In this document: in pieces, positions 55,201-64,000 of the stretch
Position numbering within the stretch: position 1 is the stretch's first letter
Layout of the letters: every line of letters begins with the position of its first letter
Origin: Eutreptiella sp. 'Long Island Sound 2002'
Taxonomy: Eukaryota; Euglenozoa; Euglenophyceae; Eutreptiales; Eutreptiaceae
Assembly: GCA_964036045.1 (NCBI GenBank)
Contig: OZ038378.1
Coordinates: 23,050,441 to 23,114,440 of the forward strand
Direction: 5' to 3'
DNA: 64,000 nucleotides
The notes under the pieces: model-generated
What the model was told of the DNA's origin: nothing
What the model saw: only the letters and a program-made list of their open reading frames with translations
Databases searched by the model: none
Program-made: the position numbers and the translations under genes

Positions 55201-55544
55201 GATATGGGCCCAAGCATCGCCAGGTTGCTCCATTGGAGCATGACCCCAAGGCTGCAACATTTTCCCATGCTCCCCAAAAGTTGTTGATGAGCCTCCAACG
55301 GTCCCCTTCCATGCCTACCCTCGGCAATAACTCATTGAGCCCTCCAGTGCAATCCCTTGGCCGTGTCTCACCGACGGTCCTTTCACCACTGAATTGGACT
55401 GCCCCAACCGAAAGCCCAAGCCCAACGAGGCCTTTGCAACCAGAACGCTTGCCAGGGGCAGTGCGCAAAAAGGGTGGGGTTTACACTCTTGTGGATGAGC
55501 GATTGGCAAAGTTTGATGTGTGGCCAGCCAGTGCACCTCGAAAG
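55201..55544 (+). CDS. TSNAXIP1-like exon A (N-terminal, Pro/Ser-rich)
   Basis: Between CAATCCCCAG and AAAG/GTTCGT; the frame is in phase 2 at entry, so a 5' exon exists upstream. Confidence 0.6.
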
Positions 55545-58500
55545 GTTCGTGTGCCTTTGTGCTGTTGTGCTTGCCTTGCTTAGTGAGCATTCTGGTGCTG
55601 TCAGCTGACATCCCGACATGTTTCCTAGTCTGCTGCCTGTCTGTCAGCATGCTTTCGTGTATGTAGGCGTGCAGGCATGCAGGCCCCCGCACAGGGTTGG
55701 TGCAGGGGCATGGGGGATGCAGGGCGCAGTCATACCTGAAGCTGACACCTGCCAAAATTTTTCCTGACACCTGCCGACACCTGCCAAAAACTTTCTTGAC
55801 ACCTGCCGCCACCTGCCAGGTTGTGTGGTGTGCATGCAAGCAGTGTGTTGTTGTTCATGTTACTGTTCTGTGGTCTGAGTGCACAGTATTGTGCCCTGTA
55901 GTCGCCGTCCTTGTACAGACTTCAGATCATGTTTGCTATCCTCCACATCATGTGCAGTCCGTAATCCATCAGTCCAAGATACATTTCTTTTTTACACACA
56001 ATGGTTCTGTGGTCACACCATACCCTGTGCTGCAAAAAGGCGCCTATGCCCATGTTCTGTCGTCTGTGTGTGCCGCATGTCTACCACAATCCACATGTTT
56101 GACACCTGCCGACACCTGCCAAAAATTTTGCTGACACCTGCCGGCACCTGCCAAAAATTTTGCCGACACCTGCCGACACCTGCTAACACCTGCCATGGCA
56201 GGTGTTAGCTTCAGGTATGGGCGCAGTAGGGCCACATGCAACATGTGCATGGGTGCATGTTTCCTGTTGTGCAGAGAGGGAGGAAAGGCGCTGCAGAGGT
56301 GACACCTGAGCATCGCAGAGCTGTCGAGAGGTGATGCATGTAAGTGAACGCTGTGAGTTGAGCAAAAGGTTAGGTGCATCAAAAACAAACACGCAGTGGA
56401 GTACAATACAATATGCCATGCAATGCAATGCAATGCGATGCCGTCCCATACTGCACTGCGCTGCACACTGTATAGGCCATATAGGCCCCATACAGCCCCA
56501 TATGCTTGGGGCACTGCACAATTGCGCTTGTGTGCGATGCCCAAACTCCCAACAGGCCACCCTGTCAACACGCATTTCTTGCCCAATGTGTTCCAGTAAG
56601 CCCCGCCCCACAACCCCAATCCAAGCACCGGCTTGTCAAGCACTGCCCCGGCCCAAGCACCACCCTCACAGGAAGGAGTGTCAGTGGGATTGCAGAGGCC
56701 CGGGGCCTTCACTTACCAGAGCTTTGCAGGCATCCCATCAGAATCATGCAAAGACTCATTCAGCACTCTTGTTCTACTGAAAGAAGATATGCATGCACAT
56801 TTGAATTGAATGACCAGTGGTTATTCTGCCAGTAGGTTTTTGTGTTACAGCAGGCGGTTTCAGTTTCGAGTAGGTCCCTGGGCCAACCACATGTTCAAAG
56901 GTTATATGGAGAGCTGCACAAACCTCCTTGTACACTGGACACCACAAGGTACAATTATGGAAGTAACAGGCTGAATCTTGAAAGCTGCGGCATGTTGCTG
57001 CCAATGTGGTGCTCTCCAGAGATGTGCCTGCGTGAATGTTTACGTTAGATTTGTGTCTGCTTGCATGTCTGCAGGTCTGTGTGCATTTTTCCCTCCTGCC
57101 CAGGCAGCTGCAGACACTGTGCAATTCCCCTCTACCACATGGTGCCTCAGTGTGGTCGGTTGCCATTGCCAGTTTCGTTTCTCTGATGCTGTCCCATCAG
57201 CAGCGAATGGTCTCTTAATTGGAAGGTTGATCACCTCAAACATGCACTCCTCATGAGCTGTCACTTTTGACTGGGCTTGCAGCACTTCATAGATCAAGCA
57301 ATGTTGAGTTTAGTTACATTGCACATGAGAAGTTTCAGCTATGGCCGGGAAAGTATGAGGCTCTGCTGACCGTTTGTTCCCCTGCTTGCAGTCCTGCGGA
57401 TGTGCATGTTTGTGGGGCACAGCAGGGTAAGCCATACACCATTACCCTTGCTTGTCTTCTGATCTCTCACGCAGCCCGTCTGCCTCTGCTGCAGGTTGTG
57501 GCGGAGGATCCCAATCGTGCTGGATACACAAAGCCCCAGCTTCTGTGCGACATGGAAGCCTTCTTGGCAAATAATCTCGACGAGCCGAAGGATGGCCAGG
57601 TCTGGTGTGCCATGGAGACGAGCAGATATTGTTACAACCGAGGGGCGGCAGTGGCTGTGCGTGTTTGGGATGATGGATTCTTACCCCTTGCATGGGCCCT
57701 CCTCCCATTGCCACAGCATTTCTGCACTGACAGGATATGACGGCAGAGCAGAGGAAGCGAAACTTGAACGTGTACCGGCAGCTTGCGCAGCAATTTGGAG
57801 GGGCGTTTCCCTCTTGCAAACCGCTTCTGGATGCCATCATTCGAGAGTTCAATGCTTATCTGGCTTTTCAGGAGCGTCAGATGGCCAACATGGACAAGTG
57901 TGTTTGCCAGGGGGAAATTATGGAGTCTGCGTATTCTCGCATCTTTTCCCATCGGTCCGCTTTTATGACGGAATGTGTGCCCTGCATCCTCCCTGCGTGT
58001 GGGCGGCAGGCATAATGATAACACTTGCAAAGCAAAGAAACGGCCAATGGCCCCAAAATAGAGTATTTCTTACCTCATATTCGCGACCAATGTTTTTGGC
58101 AGGGCTGCCGGCAATCAGTTTGCCCTAAATTGCCGTTTCATGCTTCAACTTCGAGTTGGAGCCACAGTTTTGTGATTTTAGATTCTCACAGCAATTTGTG
58201 GTGTTCAATGCTGGTCCCCGCACCATGTGTGCACAGTGCACGCACGTCTGGGCATGTCGGGTTTTCACTTCCGGGGGGGGGGGGGGGGTCAATAGAGCCC
58301 CCCAAAACTGGGGGGGGGGGGGCGGTTTGGGAAAAGGGCTCAATTGACAGACACCATTCTCACTAATGAAAAGGTTAGGATCCACGTTTTTCAGGAGTTT
58401 CTTTCCCGAAAATTTTGTCCCCTTTGCACCCACCCTTGCTCACGTGCCTCTCTGCCCATGCACTGGAGCGTGGATGGGAGGCACCCACCCTTGCTCACGT

Positions 58501-61500
58501 GCCTGTCTGCCCATGCACTGGAGCGTGGATGAGAGGCTGAGTCTGACTAGCTTATGTGGGTTTAATGGGAGGCCATGGTAGGGTGCTACATACATGTAGC
58601 TGGAATTAATCGGGGGCCTTGTGTCCTTAAACACAAGTACCACCACCATTGGAACCACGGACGCAGGTCGGTTTTTGGGGCATTTTGTGGGTCCCGTCAA
58701 TTGAGCCCCTTTGGGGGGGGGTCCGGGTGGAGGGCTCTATCGACCCCCCCCCCCCGAAACGAAAACCTGGCCTCCCCTGGAAGGTTGGGATACTGCGGCA
58801 CCCTGTGTCCATGCTAGTTTTCTGCACTGCAAGGAACCCCTTCCGTTTCACTTGACATCGTTTACACTTAGCAAATGATCATGCCTCCTTGGCAGGATGA
58901 AGCATCCCCTGCAAGTGCACAAACGGCACACTCACCCACTGCCAAACTGATGCGCATTGCTCCAAACAGTGCAACCTCCAACATTTGAGGCACATCCACA
59001 TGCAGGGCCCCTAATTACCCGTTGCCGGAAGTGAGCGGGTAATGCCATTGGAAAATTGCTCCAAGTAGGAAAAATGGGGGAAAATGGAACCTCCTGTGAT
59101 AATTTGCAGATTTTTTGTGGAAAAATGGGGGCAACGTTGCGCCAGAACCCCCAAAAAACACTTTTCCCTGGCCCTGGGGGGCTGTGGGGGGGTGTACTGC
59201 GCCACATGTCCGAGGAAAAATGGGGGAAAATGGGGGAAAATGGGGGAAAATGGGGGAAAATGGGGGAAAATGGGGATGTAGACAAGAGAAATGTTTCACA
59301 ATGCCTGCCACTGCACCTCCTTCCAGCATCTTTCTGTCTTTGTGCCCTATGGCCGACCAAGTGCACCTGTTTAAGGGGGTGCGCTATGTCCCCATCAAGG
59401 CCATTAGGGCTGGCTCTCAAAGCAGATGACTTTGAACAACTACAACAAGACCAAGCCCGCGAACATTGGGATTGTAGTCAACCCTGGGCCGGGGGACTAC
59501 ATGGTCTTGGAAGAGGCCATCAACTGCATCCCTCTGCCAAAGCAAGCGGAGGCACGGCGCTTCTTCGGTTTGGTCATGGAGGAAGCCACACTATAGGTAC
59601 ACCTACAACTATGATTGGTGCCCTTTTTTGCAGGTTTTTTGGTACTTGGATTGTCAAGGAAATAATTTTTCCACCTTCCTCCACCAATTAACCCCCATTT
59701 CCCCCATTTTCCCCCATTTCCCCCCATTTCCCCCCATTTTTCCTTTCGGAGCGGGAAGTTGAGCGGGTAACCGAGGTGCCATTGTGAGCGGGTAATCAGG
59801 GGCCTTGCACATGGCCTCGACCCAGGCAGATCCGGGCAGAGTAATGGGGTCCATCCACGCAGGCTTGGTCACCAGGGTCTGTGTGACACCGGTCAGGGTA
59901 GTTTTCAGGGCAATGTCCGTAGGGTGCACAGATCTGGCAGTGCCTTAGTGTCGCTACGCCTCAACTCCATCGGTAAGGGCGAGGCTCAAACCATGCTTTT
60001 TACAACCACCCCCCCCCCCCTGTCCCCGTCCAGCTTGCGCCCACGCCACACATCGTGGGTTCGAACCCAGGTGGACAAGCCGCCGGGGTTCTTCTCTTTT
60101 GCAGGAGTAGATGTCCCCCCCCAGCTTGGATCTGTCTGTGCATTTTTTGTCGTCACAGTCTGAGTATTCGTATGAAAGAACAAGAGCCTTCCACACATAC
60201 ACTTCTGACCTCCACTCCGTGAGTGTTGTAGGACGCAAAGACAGGTTGGCCGATTGAGTGCCAGCATACTGCAAGCCTGTCCAGCCGCCTGTGGACCTCA
60301 ACCCCCCGTATAGTGACATGCAGGCTAGAGGTTTTGGCCGACAAAACACGGCCAGAAGAGGGTAACTAGGCAAACACAAGTGCTACCTGTACATAAGCTG
60401 ACGTGCTCGTGGACCCATCGTATCAATGGAACTGCCGAACATTGCTGCATATGCATACCAGGACGTGCATGTGTGGAGCGCTTTGTTGACCTGCTTGCGG
60501 CCGTCCCCGTGAGATACCAGACAACAACCCACACCATCGTGCAATGAGACTCAACACATAGTCAGCGCCCCGTCCCTGGGTTCCGACAGCTTCTTTATCG
60601 CTGTGGCGATGCAGGTCACATGCCAGATGCAGATGCGAAATGGTTGCCAACATCTGGTGCTTGTTCTGCAGACTATGCTGCATGCGACCACTGAACTGAC
60701 CCGGGAGGCAACCGCAAGTCGCGCATGGCCTCAGGTGCGCCATCGCTGTCCTTTACACAGTGAGCCAGAGTCGCGGCAGGGCAGCGTTGCCCTCTGTGAC
60801 TCGGAGTTGGAGATGCAGAAGGACAGCCTTGCAAAAGCCATTGAGATGTACAGCAAAGAGTTGGCCACACTGAATAAGGGTGTGGCTCTCATGCAAGCGG
60901 AGGCCCAGAAGATGGAAGAGAAAGAGGATAAAGCGCGCAAGGCCCTGGTTTCAATCGACGAGAGGTATGAGTTTCTGGCAGGGATGCACTGGCAAGGGAG
61001 GGGGGGCCTGAAGCGGGGTGCCAGGAGCAGTTAGGAAGGTGGTTACCAGGGTTGGCAAAACGGTTGAGGCGGTTACTGTCAGTTACAATTGCCGTTGGCA
61101 AAAGTGTTGGACGAAGGGAGAGAGCAGTTGGGTCACAACATTGGCCCCTGGCGCCCCCTGACCACTCCAAACCTCTAGATCCGAGGGTTGCGGTCCCGCG
61201 TTGCATTGGTTGCATGAGGGACCTCTTGACATGCATCGGCCATCACCATCACCATCGCCATCGCTGGATGCTGATGGCTGAATGGCACCATGAAAAACCA
61301 CACGACCTCTGGTGCCAAAGGCGCCGACAAATTTTTTGAGCATTGAAAATGGTCAATCTTTTTTAAGCAAATACATATCAAATGATGATTTTTCTGAACC
61401 CCCTAAACCGCGGGGGGACCGACTCCACGGGTCCTAGGACGCAGACTCCCCCCGCCCCCCGAGGGGCCTCCGGCCAACAGTTAGTTGCCAAAGGTGCCGG

Positions 61501-62730
61501 CCTGAGGGCCGAAGGCACCCGACGCTCCGGGAAATTTTTGTCCACTTTGCACCCTGACACTATTCTTAAACCCTCACACCCACTCCAACCTTAAGCCAAA
61601 TCCTAACCCTAGCCCTAACCCTAACGCTATGGTTAGAGTTGGTGTTGGGGTCCAAAATGGAGAGCAATGATGTCGCAAAAAGCAGCCATGAACAAAATTT
61701 GGAAGATCTTGTTCAGTCTACCCAACATGGCTGGCATGCCTGAACCAGCTCGCTGCCAAGGTCAAGGTTAGGTTTAGGGTGATGGTCTGGTTAGAGGGAG
61801 GTAAGTAGAGGGAGGTAAGGGGAGCCTGTGATTTACCTGCCCCCCCCCCCCCAGTCCCCCCAAATCGCCCCACCTGGACCCCCCCCGCTTGGCCCCTCCA
61901 GACCCCCCCCCCCCAATCGCCCCTCCTGGACCCACCCTATCGCCCCTTCTGGACCCCCCCTTACCAGCCCCCCCCCCCCCTCTCCCCGGTTTGCATTTGT
62001 CTGTTTTTTTAATTAGGTCACCCCCCCCCCCCTCCCTGGGGGGGCCTTTGGTCAACAGTTATTGGGGGGCTAAATCCGCGTCCAAACCCGAGGGGTCCCC
62101 GCCCCCGTCCTCTACCCGCGGATTCCAAAATCCCATTTTCATTTCTTGACGAATTTTGGGTCCGGGTCACCTCCAGGCCCAGGGGTCAGGGGTCACAGTC
62201 GGTAGGATTTTGGCGGGCCTGTCCATTGAGCCCTTTTTGGGGAGGGGGGGGCTCCAGCCAGAGGGCTGTATCAACCCCCCCCCCCCCCCCGTGCAAACAA
62301 AAGCCTGCCCACCCAAGGCATGTAGGTGGCCACTCCCTGGGCGTCACGGAGGGACATGGTGGGTGTAACGCATAAGCAAAGCCCCTCCTCCTCCTCCTCC
62401 GCCACCCCATGCCAAGCCAAGCTCCTGGGCAACACCGGGGTTGTAAAAACCATCTGCTTTTCTCTGGCCATGCCTCCCTGCAGGAGTGCTGTGACAAGTG
62501 TCTGCTCCTGATGCCATGACCCCTTCTGCGTGGCACTTGCTCCATCATACCCCCGTCTGTGCGTCGCCGCACACGTACTGCGCGTGTGTGTATTGTGGCG
62601 TGCACGACCCCTGACCGTCCGCAAATTCACCACATGCCCGCTTTTTTGTAGCCGGGAGTACCTCCTTCGGCGAGTCCAGCGACTGCAAGATGATGTAAAT
62701 AAGGCGCAGAACGAGCCTATCCAACAAAAG
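55201..62730 (+). CDS. TSNAXIP1-like coiled-coil protein (cilium-associated family), partial
   Basis: Family members carry an N-terminal translin-associated-factor-X-interacting domain followed by coiled coils and are mostly known from organisms with motile cilia. Five exons join in phase: 55,201-55,544 (Pro/Ser-rich, ending VDERLAKFDVWPASAPRK), 57,495-57,599 (TKPQLLCDMEAFLANNL), 57,734-57,897 (RNLNVYRQLAQQFGGAFPSC then KPLLDAIIREFNAYLAFQER), 60,761-60,964 (coiled coil, DSLAKAIEMYSKELATLNKG) and 62,652-62,730 (REYLLRRVQRLQDDVNK). The R-L-x-V-Y-R ... F ... C/Y-K-P-L-L-x-x-I-x-x-E-Y/F pattern in exon 3 is the domain hallmark. Exon phases (0, 0, 2, 2, 0) match across every junction. The first exon and the C-terminal exons are not found; one candidate follows a GTGGTGCAG acceptor at 63,617. 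Introns hold the TIR element at 59 kb and hairpin repeats. Family assignment is from remembered pattern, not a search. Confidence 0.68.
55743..55822. repeat. GACACCTGCC repeat cluster 1
   Basis: Five or six GACACCTGCC-type units, some followed by AAAAWTTTT. Lies in intron A of the TSNAXIP1-like gene. Confidence 0.8.
56098..56200. repeat. GACACCTGCC repeat cluster 2
   Basis: Seven or eight units of the same type as cluster 1, again with AAAAATTTT spacers; the end forms a small palindrome (ACACCTGCCATGGCAGGTGT). Confidence 0.85.
57495..57599 (+). CDS. TSNAXIP1-like exon B
   Basis: 35 codons between CTGCTGCAG and CAG/GTCTGG; phase 0/0. Confidence 0.7.
57734..57897 (+). CDS. TSNAXIP1-like exon C (domain core)
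   Basis: Between CACTGACAG and GACAA/GTGTGT. The donor is chosen because it gives the phase needed by the next exon; the frame itself stays open to 58,015. Confidence 0.68.
58288..58348. repeat. GTCAATTGAGCCC hairpin element, copy 1
   Basis: GTCAATAGAGCCC and GGGCTCAATTGAC arms around a C/G-rich loop. Confidence 0.75.
58428..58540. repeat. 54-bp tandem duplication
   Basis: CACCCTTGCTCACGTGCCT and CATGCACTGGAGCGTGGAT occur twice in order with few changes. Confidence 0.9.
58696..58744. repeat. GTCAATTGAGCCC hairpin element, copy 2
   Basis: GTCAATTGAGCCCC and GAGGGCTCTATCGAC arms around a G-rich centre. Confidence 0.75.
59215..59276. repeat. (GGGGGAAAAT)n array
   Basis: Six uninterrupted 10-bp units, preceded by looser ones from 59,070. 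Confidence 0.9.
59426..59596 (+). CDS. Small ORF inside the TIR element
   Basis: 56 codons from ATG to TAG. The translation (TLNNYNKTKPANIGIVVNPG, then LEEAINCIPLPKQAEARRFF) has balanced, protein-like composition unlike the low-complexity flanks. A CAAAGCAG just before the ATG could be a splice acceptor, and a frame ending near 59,410 (DQVHLFKGVRYVPIKAIRAG) could be the preceding exon or a frame-shifted continuation. Possibly a captured gene fragment or a transposase remnant; no family recognised. Confidence 0.35.
   Translation: MTLNNYNKTKPANIGIVVNPGPGDYMVLEEAINCIPLPKQAEARRFFGLVMEEATL
59692..59745. repeat. (CCCCCATTTT)n array, inverted to 59.2 kb
   Basis: Five units of CCCCCATTT(T), complementary to the array at 59,215. 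Confidence 0.9.
60005..60070 (+). other. Possible tRNA-derived fragment (B-box only)
   Basis: GTGGGTTCGAACCCAGG contains a perfect B-box/T-arm core, but no matching A-box or acceptor stem was found. It is a palindrome and may be a chance match. Confidence 0.2.
60761..60964 (+). CDS. TSNAXIP1-like exon D (coiled coil)
   Basis: Between TTTACACAG and GAGAG/GTATGA; heptad-rich, Lys/Glu-rich helix. Confidence 0.7.
61236..61268. repeat. (CATCAC)n short repeat
   Basis: CATCACCATCACCATCGCCATCG, in an intron of the TSNAXIP1-like gene. Confidence 0.7.
61405..61645 (+). repeat. Dispersed repeat with telomere-like hexamers
   Basis: Inverted partner of 1-255. Ends with CCTAACCCTAGCCCTAACCC, that is several CCCTAA-type units, followed by a short inverted GGTTAGAGTTGGTG. 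It looks like an interstitial telomere-like tract inside an old repeat, not a chromosome end. Confidence 0.65.
61840..62180. repeat. C-rich tract and partial third copy of the 61.4-kb repeat
   Basis: Repeated CCCCTCCTGGACCC-like units with C runs (about 61,840-61,985), then GGGGGGGCCTTTGGTCAACAG resembling the CCTCCGGCCAACAG block of the repeat at 61.4 kb. Confidence 0.5.
62221..62275. repeat. GTCAATTGAGCCC hairpin element, copy 3
   Basis: GTCCATTGAGCCC and GAGGGCTGTATCAAC arms around a G-rich centre, like 58,696. Confidence 0.7.
62652..62730 (+). CDS. TSNAXIP1-like exon E
   Basis: After CTTTTTTGTAG; completes a split Ser codon, then REYLLRRVQRLQDDVNK; ends AAAAG/GTCCCT. Confidence 0.65.
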
Positions 62731-62969
62731 GTCCCTGTGCTGTGGAGAATCCTTGTGCCCCCTGTGTATCAGGCGCTCCTCGTTTCAGAATGGTAGGCCC
62801 ATTCCCTCCTGCTCCTCATGACTGACGATTGGTTGCCCTTTCGATTCGGCAAGCAGAATATTGGTTGCCCGAGGAGGCACTGATGTCATGCTGTGTAGAG
62901 CTATTGTAGAACCTTGTTGGTGTTCCAGGTGATATACTGCCCGGGGCTGCCAGGTGAAATTTTGCCTGG

Positions 62970-63371
62970 AACTTTCAGCTGGAAGTTGCCGCTGAAATGT
63001 CAGCCCTGGAAGCGAGGGGATCCATGAATGGAGAATTCAACGACCTTGTGCCATTGATTCAACAATTTGTGCCGAACATGTACTAGAATGAGGGCACCCA
63101 GGGACCGTCTTCCAGTGGTCGCCCCAGAGGCTGCATCCGTCATGCTACTGTCCCAACTGCTGTTTTGGAGGCGAAGGCTCAACACCTACACAGCATTGGG
63201 ACAGATGCAACAACAGAGAAATGGAAAAGAAATCCTTTTAACGATGAGCGTCGCTGCACGCTGATATCAGTGCACGCATACTGGGAATCAAATCACACAT
63301 GCCGTGTTCCGCTTGTCGGTGCTTGGGCTGTGCAGACCAGGGGATTCAGGAATGAGGGCCTCAGGTTTTAG
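62970..63371 (+). pseudogene. Protein-like fragment, possibly transposase
   Basis: The frame ending at 63,371 reads EAKAQHLHSIGTDATTEKWK, then NPFNDERRCTLISVHAYWES and VPLVGAWAVQ. Upstream in the same frame is MNGEFNDLVPLIQQFVPNMY followed by a stop at 63,084. It may be a transposase remnant in the last intron of the TSNAXIP1-like gene, or an unrelated exon. Family unknown. Confidence 0.3.
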
Positions 63372-64000
63372 TCAGTAACACTGTAGGATGGGGGTTCAGC
63401 GCCGAAGGTTGGCAGTCCAAATTTGACGGACGGTCATCGATTACCAAAAGGCTCGGTGGGCAGCTTTGGCATGCCCGTAGTGTGGGGACGGTGTGGCTGC
63501 TTCTTTGAATATTTCCCAAAGAACACAAACTGATCCACACTCACCCTTTGTCATGTTGTGGATTGATGGGTGGGTGGGTGGGTAGCGCAGGTGCTCCATC
63601 TTCTTTTTGTGGTGCAGAGCAAGGATGAACGGCTGACAACCACAGGAGGAGCCCCCCCCCCCCCCCCGGCCAAAGTGACCATAGTGGGAAAAAGCGAAAG
63701 TTACCAGTGGGAAAATCTTGTCGGGCCATTTTTGGTACACAAGCTGTTGGGTCCCAGGCCCCACCCAACCCCCTTCCTCTCTTCTAATACATCAGAGTTA
63801 CGTCAGTGCAGAGTTATTCTGTGAGATCCACTGATGCCCTGGCAAGTGTGCGGCCAAATTGCCGATTGTTCATCTTTGGTTGGGCCCTTATGGTTATCCA
63901 AAATCGCTTTCTTGAATGAGCTACACTGTATTGCATTCTGCAAAGCACCTGTGTGTGTATGACGATGGCTAGAAAATGTTTGCAGTGATAGGTCTGTGGC
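63372..64000. other. Right edge: one possible exon, otherwise nothing
   Basis: After TTTTTGTGGTGCAG (63,604-63,617) the plus frame reads SKDERLTTTGG and is in the phase needed after exon E, so it may be a further TSNAXIP1-like exon. Poly-C at about 63,652-63,668. No other feature seen. Confidence 0.25.

Larger units (their letters stand above)
59005..59805. mobile_element. 801-bp TIR element with TGCA target duplication
   Basis: The left end GGGCCCCTAATTACCCG and the complemented right end AGGCCCCTGATTACCCG agree at 15 of 17 bases and are bounded by TGCA on both sides. Subterminal AGCGGGTAA occurs at both ends. Inside are two inverted satellite arms, (GGGGGAAAAT)n at about 59,210-59,276 and its complement at 59,692-59,745, and a small open frame at 59,426-59,596. 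It lies in an intron of the TSNAXIP1-like gene. Superfamily not assigned. Confidence 0.75.

Noticed and set aside
60045-60075. tRNA gene from a perfect GGTTCGAACCC B-box
   Set aside because: No A-box at proper distance and no acceptor stem on either strand; the core is a palindrome.
61590-61640. Chromosome end
   Set aside because: Only a few imperfect CCCTAA units, followed by ordinary sequence and an inverted short repeat; interstitial.

Overview
This is nuclear DNA from a eukaryote with a large, repeat-rich genome. Coding sequence is split into short exons by introns of about 0.2 to 2.9 kb with GT-AG borders, no bacterial-style operon or ribosome-binding pattern is present, and most of the window is transposon debris, satellites and G/C homopolymer tracts. 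The two best genes are a hypersensitive-induced-response (HIR) type SPFH/band-7 protein, a class typical of plants, algae and some protists, and a TSNAXIP1-like coiled-coil protein of the kind found in organisms with cilia or flagella. Together these fit a flagellate alga or charophyte-like lineage, but that is inference and the species cannot be fixed from the sequence alone.

Layout. 1-5.2 kb: exons of an SF1 (UPF1/SEN1-like) RNA/DNA helicase on the minus strand, running off the left edge, with a 67-70 bp minisatellite in an intron. 5.7-9.8 kb: a degenerate transposon copy (family A), an 86-bp repeat, a broken gene and two uncharacterised minus-strand ORFs. 10-16 kb: decayed mobile-element material with a recurrent CCGGAACA-rich motif. 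16.7-19.3 kb: a second family A copy that keeps part of a DDE transposase. 19.5-23.9 kb: a minus-strand gene of unknown family with two phase-compatible exons. 24.9-28.8 kb: a PHD-like zinc-finger remnant followed by three almost identical 1,025-bp tandem units, each with a chromodomain reading frame and an array of four 35-bp hairpins. 30.0-38.0 kb: the complete seven-exon HIR gene (plus strand). 38-46 kb: unassigned exon-like ORFs, microsatellites, G-rich palindromes and a 744-bp deletion derivative of DDE family B. 46.3-52.1 kb: a run of unrelated satellites (20-bp, 72-bp palindromic, 10-bp foldback, 105-bp), one of them split by a 782-bp hAT insertion with visible terminal inverted repeats. 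52.1-54.9 kb: two more family B elements and a hAT C-terminal fragment. 55.2-62.7 kb or beyond: the TSNAXIP1-like gene (plus strand), whose longest intron holds an 801-bp terminal-inverted-repeat element and hairpin repeats. 61.4-61.65 kb is an inverted copy of the first 255 bases and carries telomere-like hexamers.

The host genes look functionally unrelated. What ties the window together is nested, recent repeat growth: foldback satellites, perfect tandem amplification of a chromodomain fragment, and several non-autonomous DNA transposons with intact ends. All gene models are from splice signals and protein similarity recognised by eye; no database search was possible.
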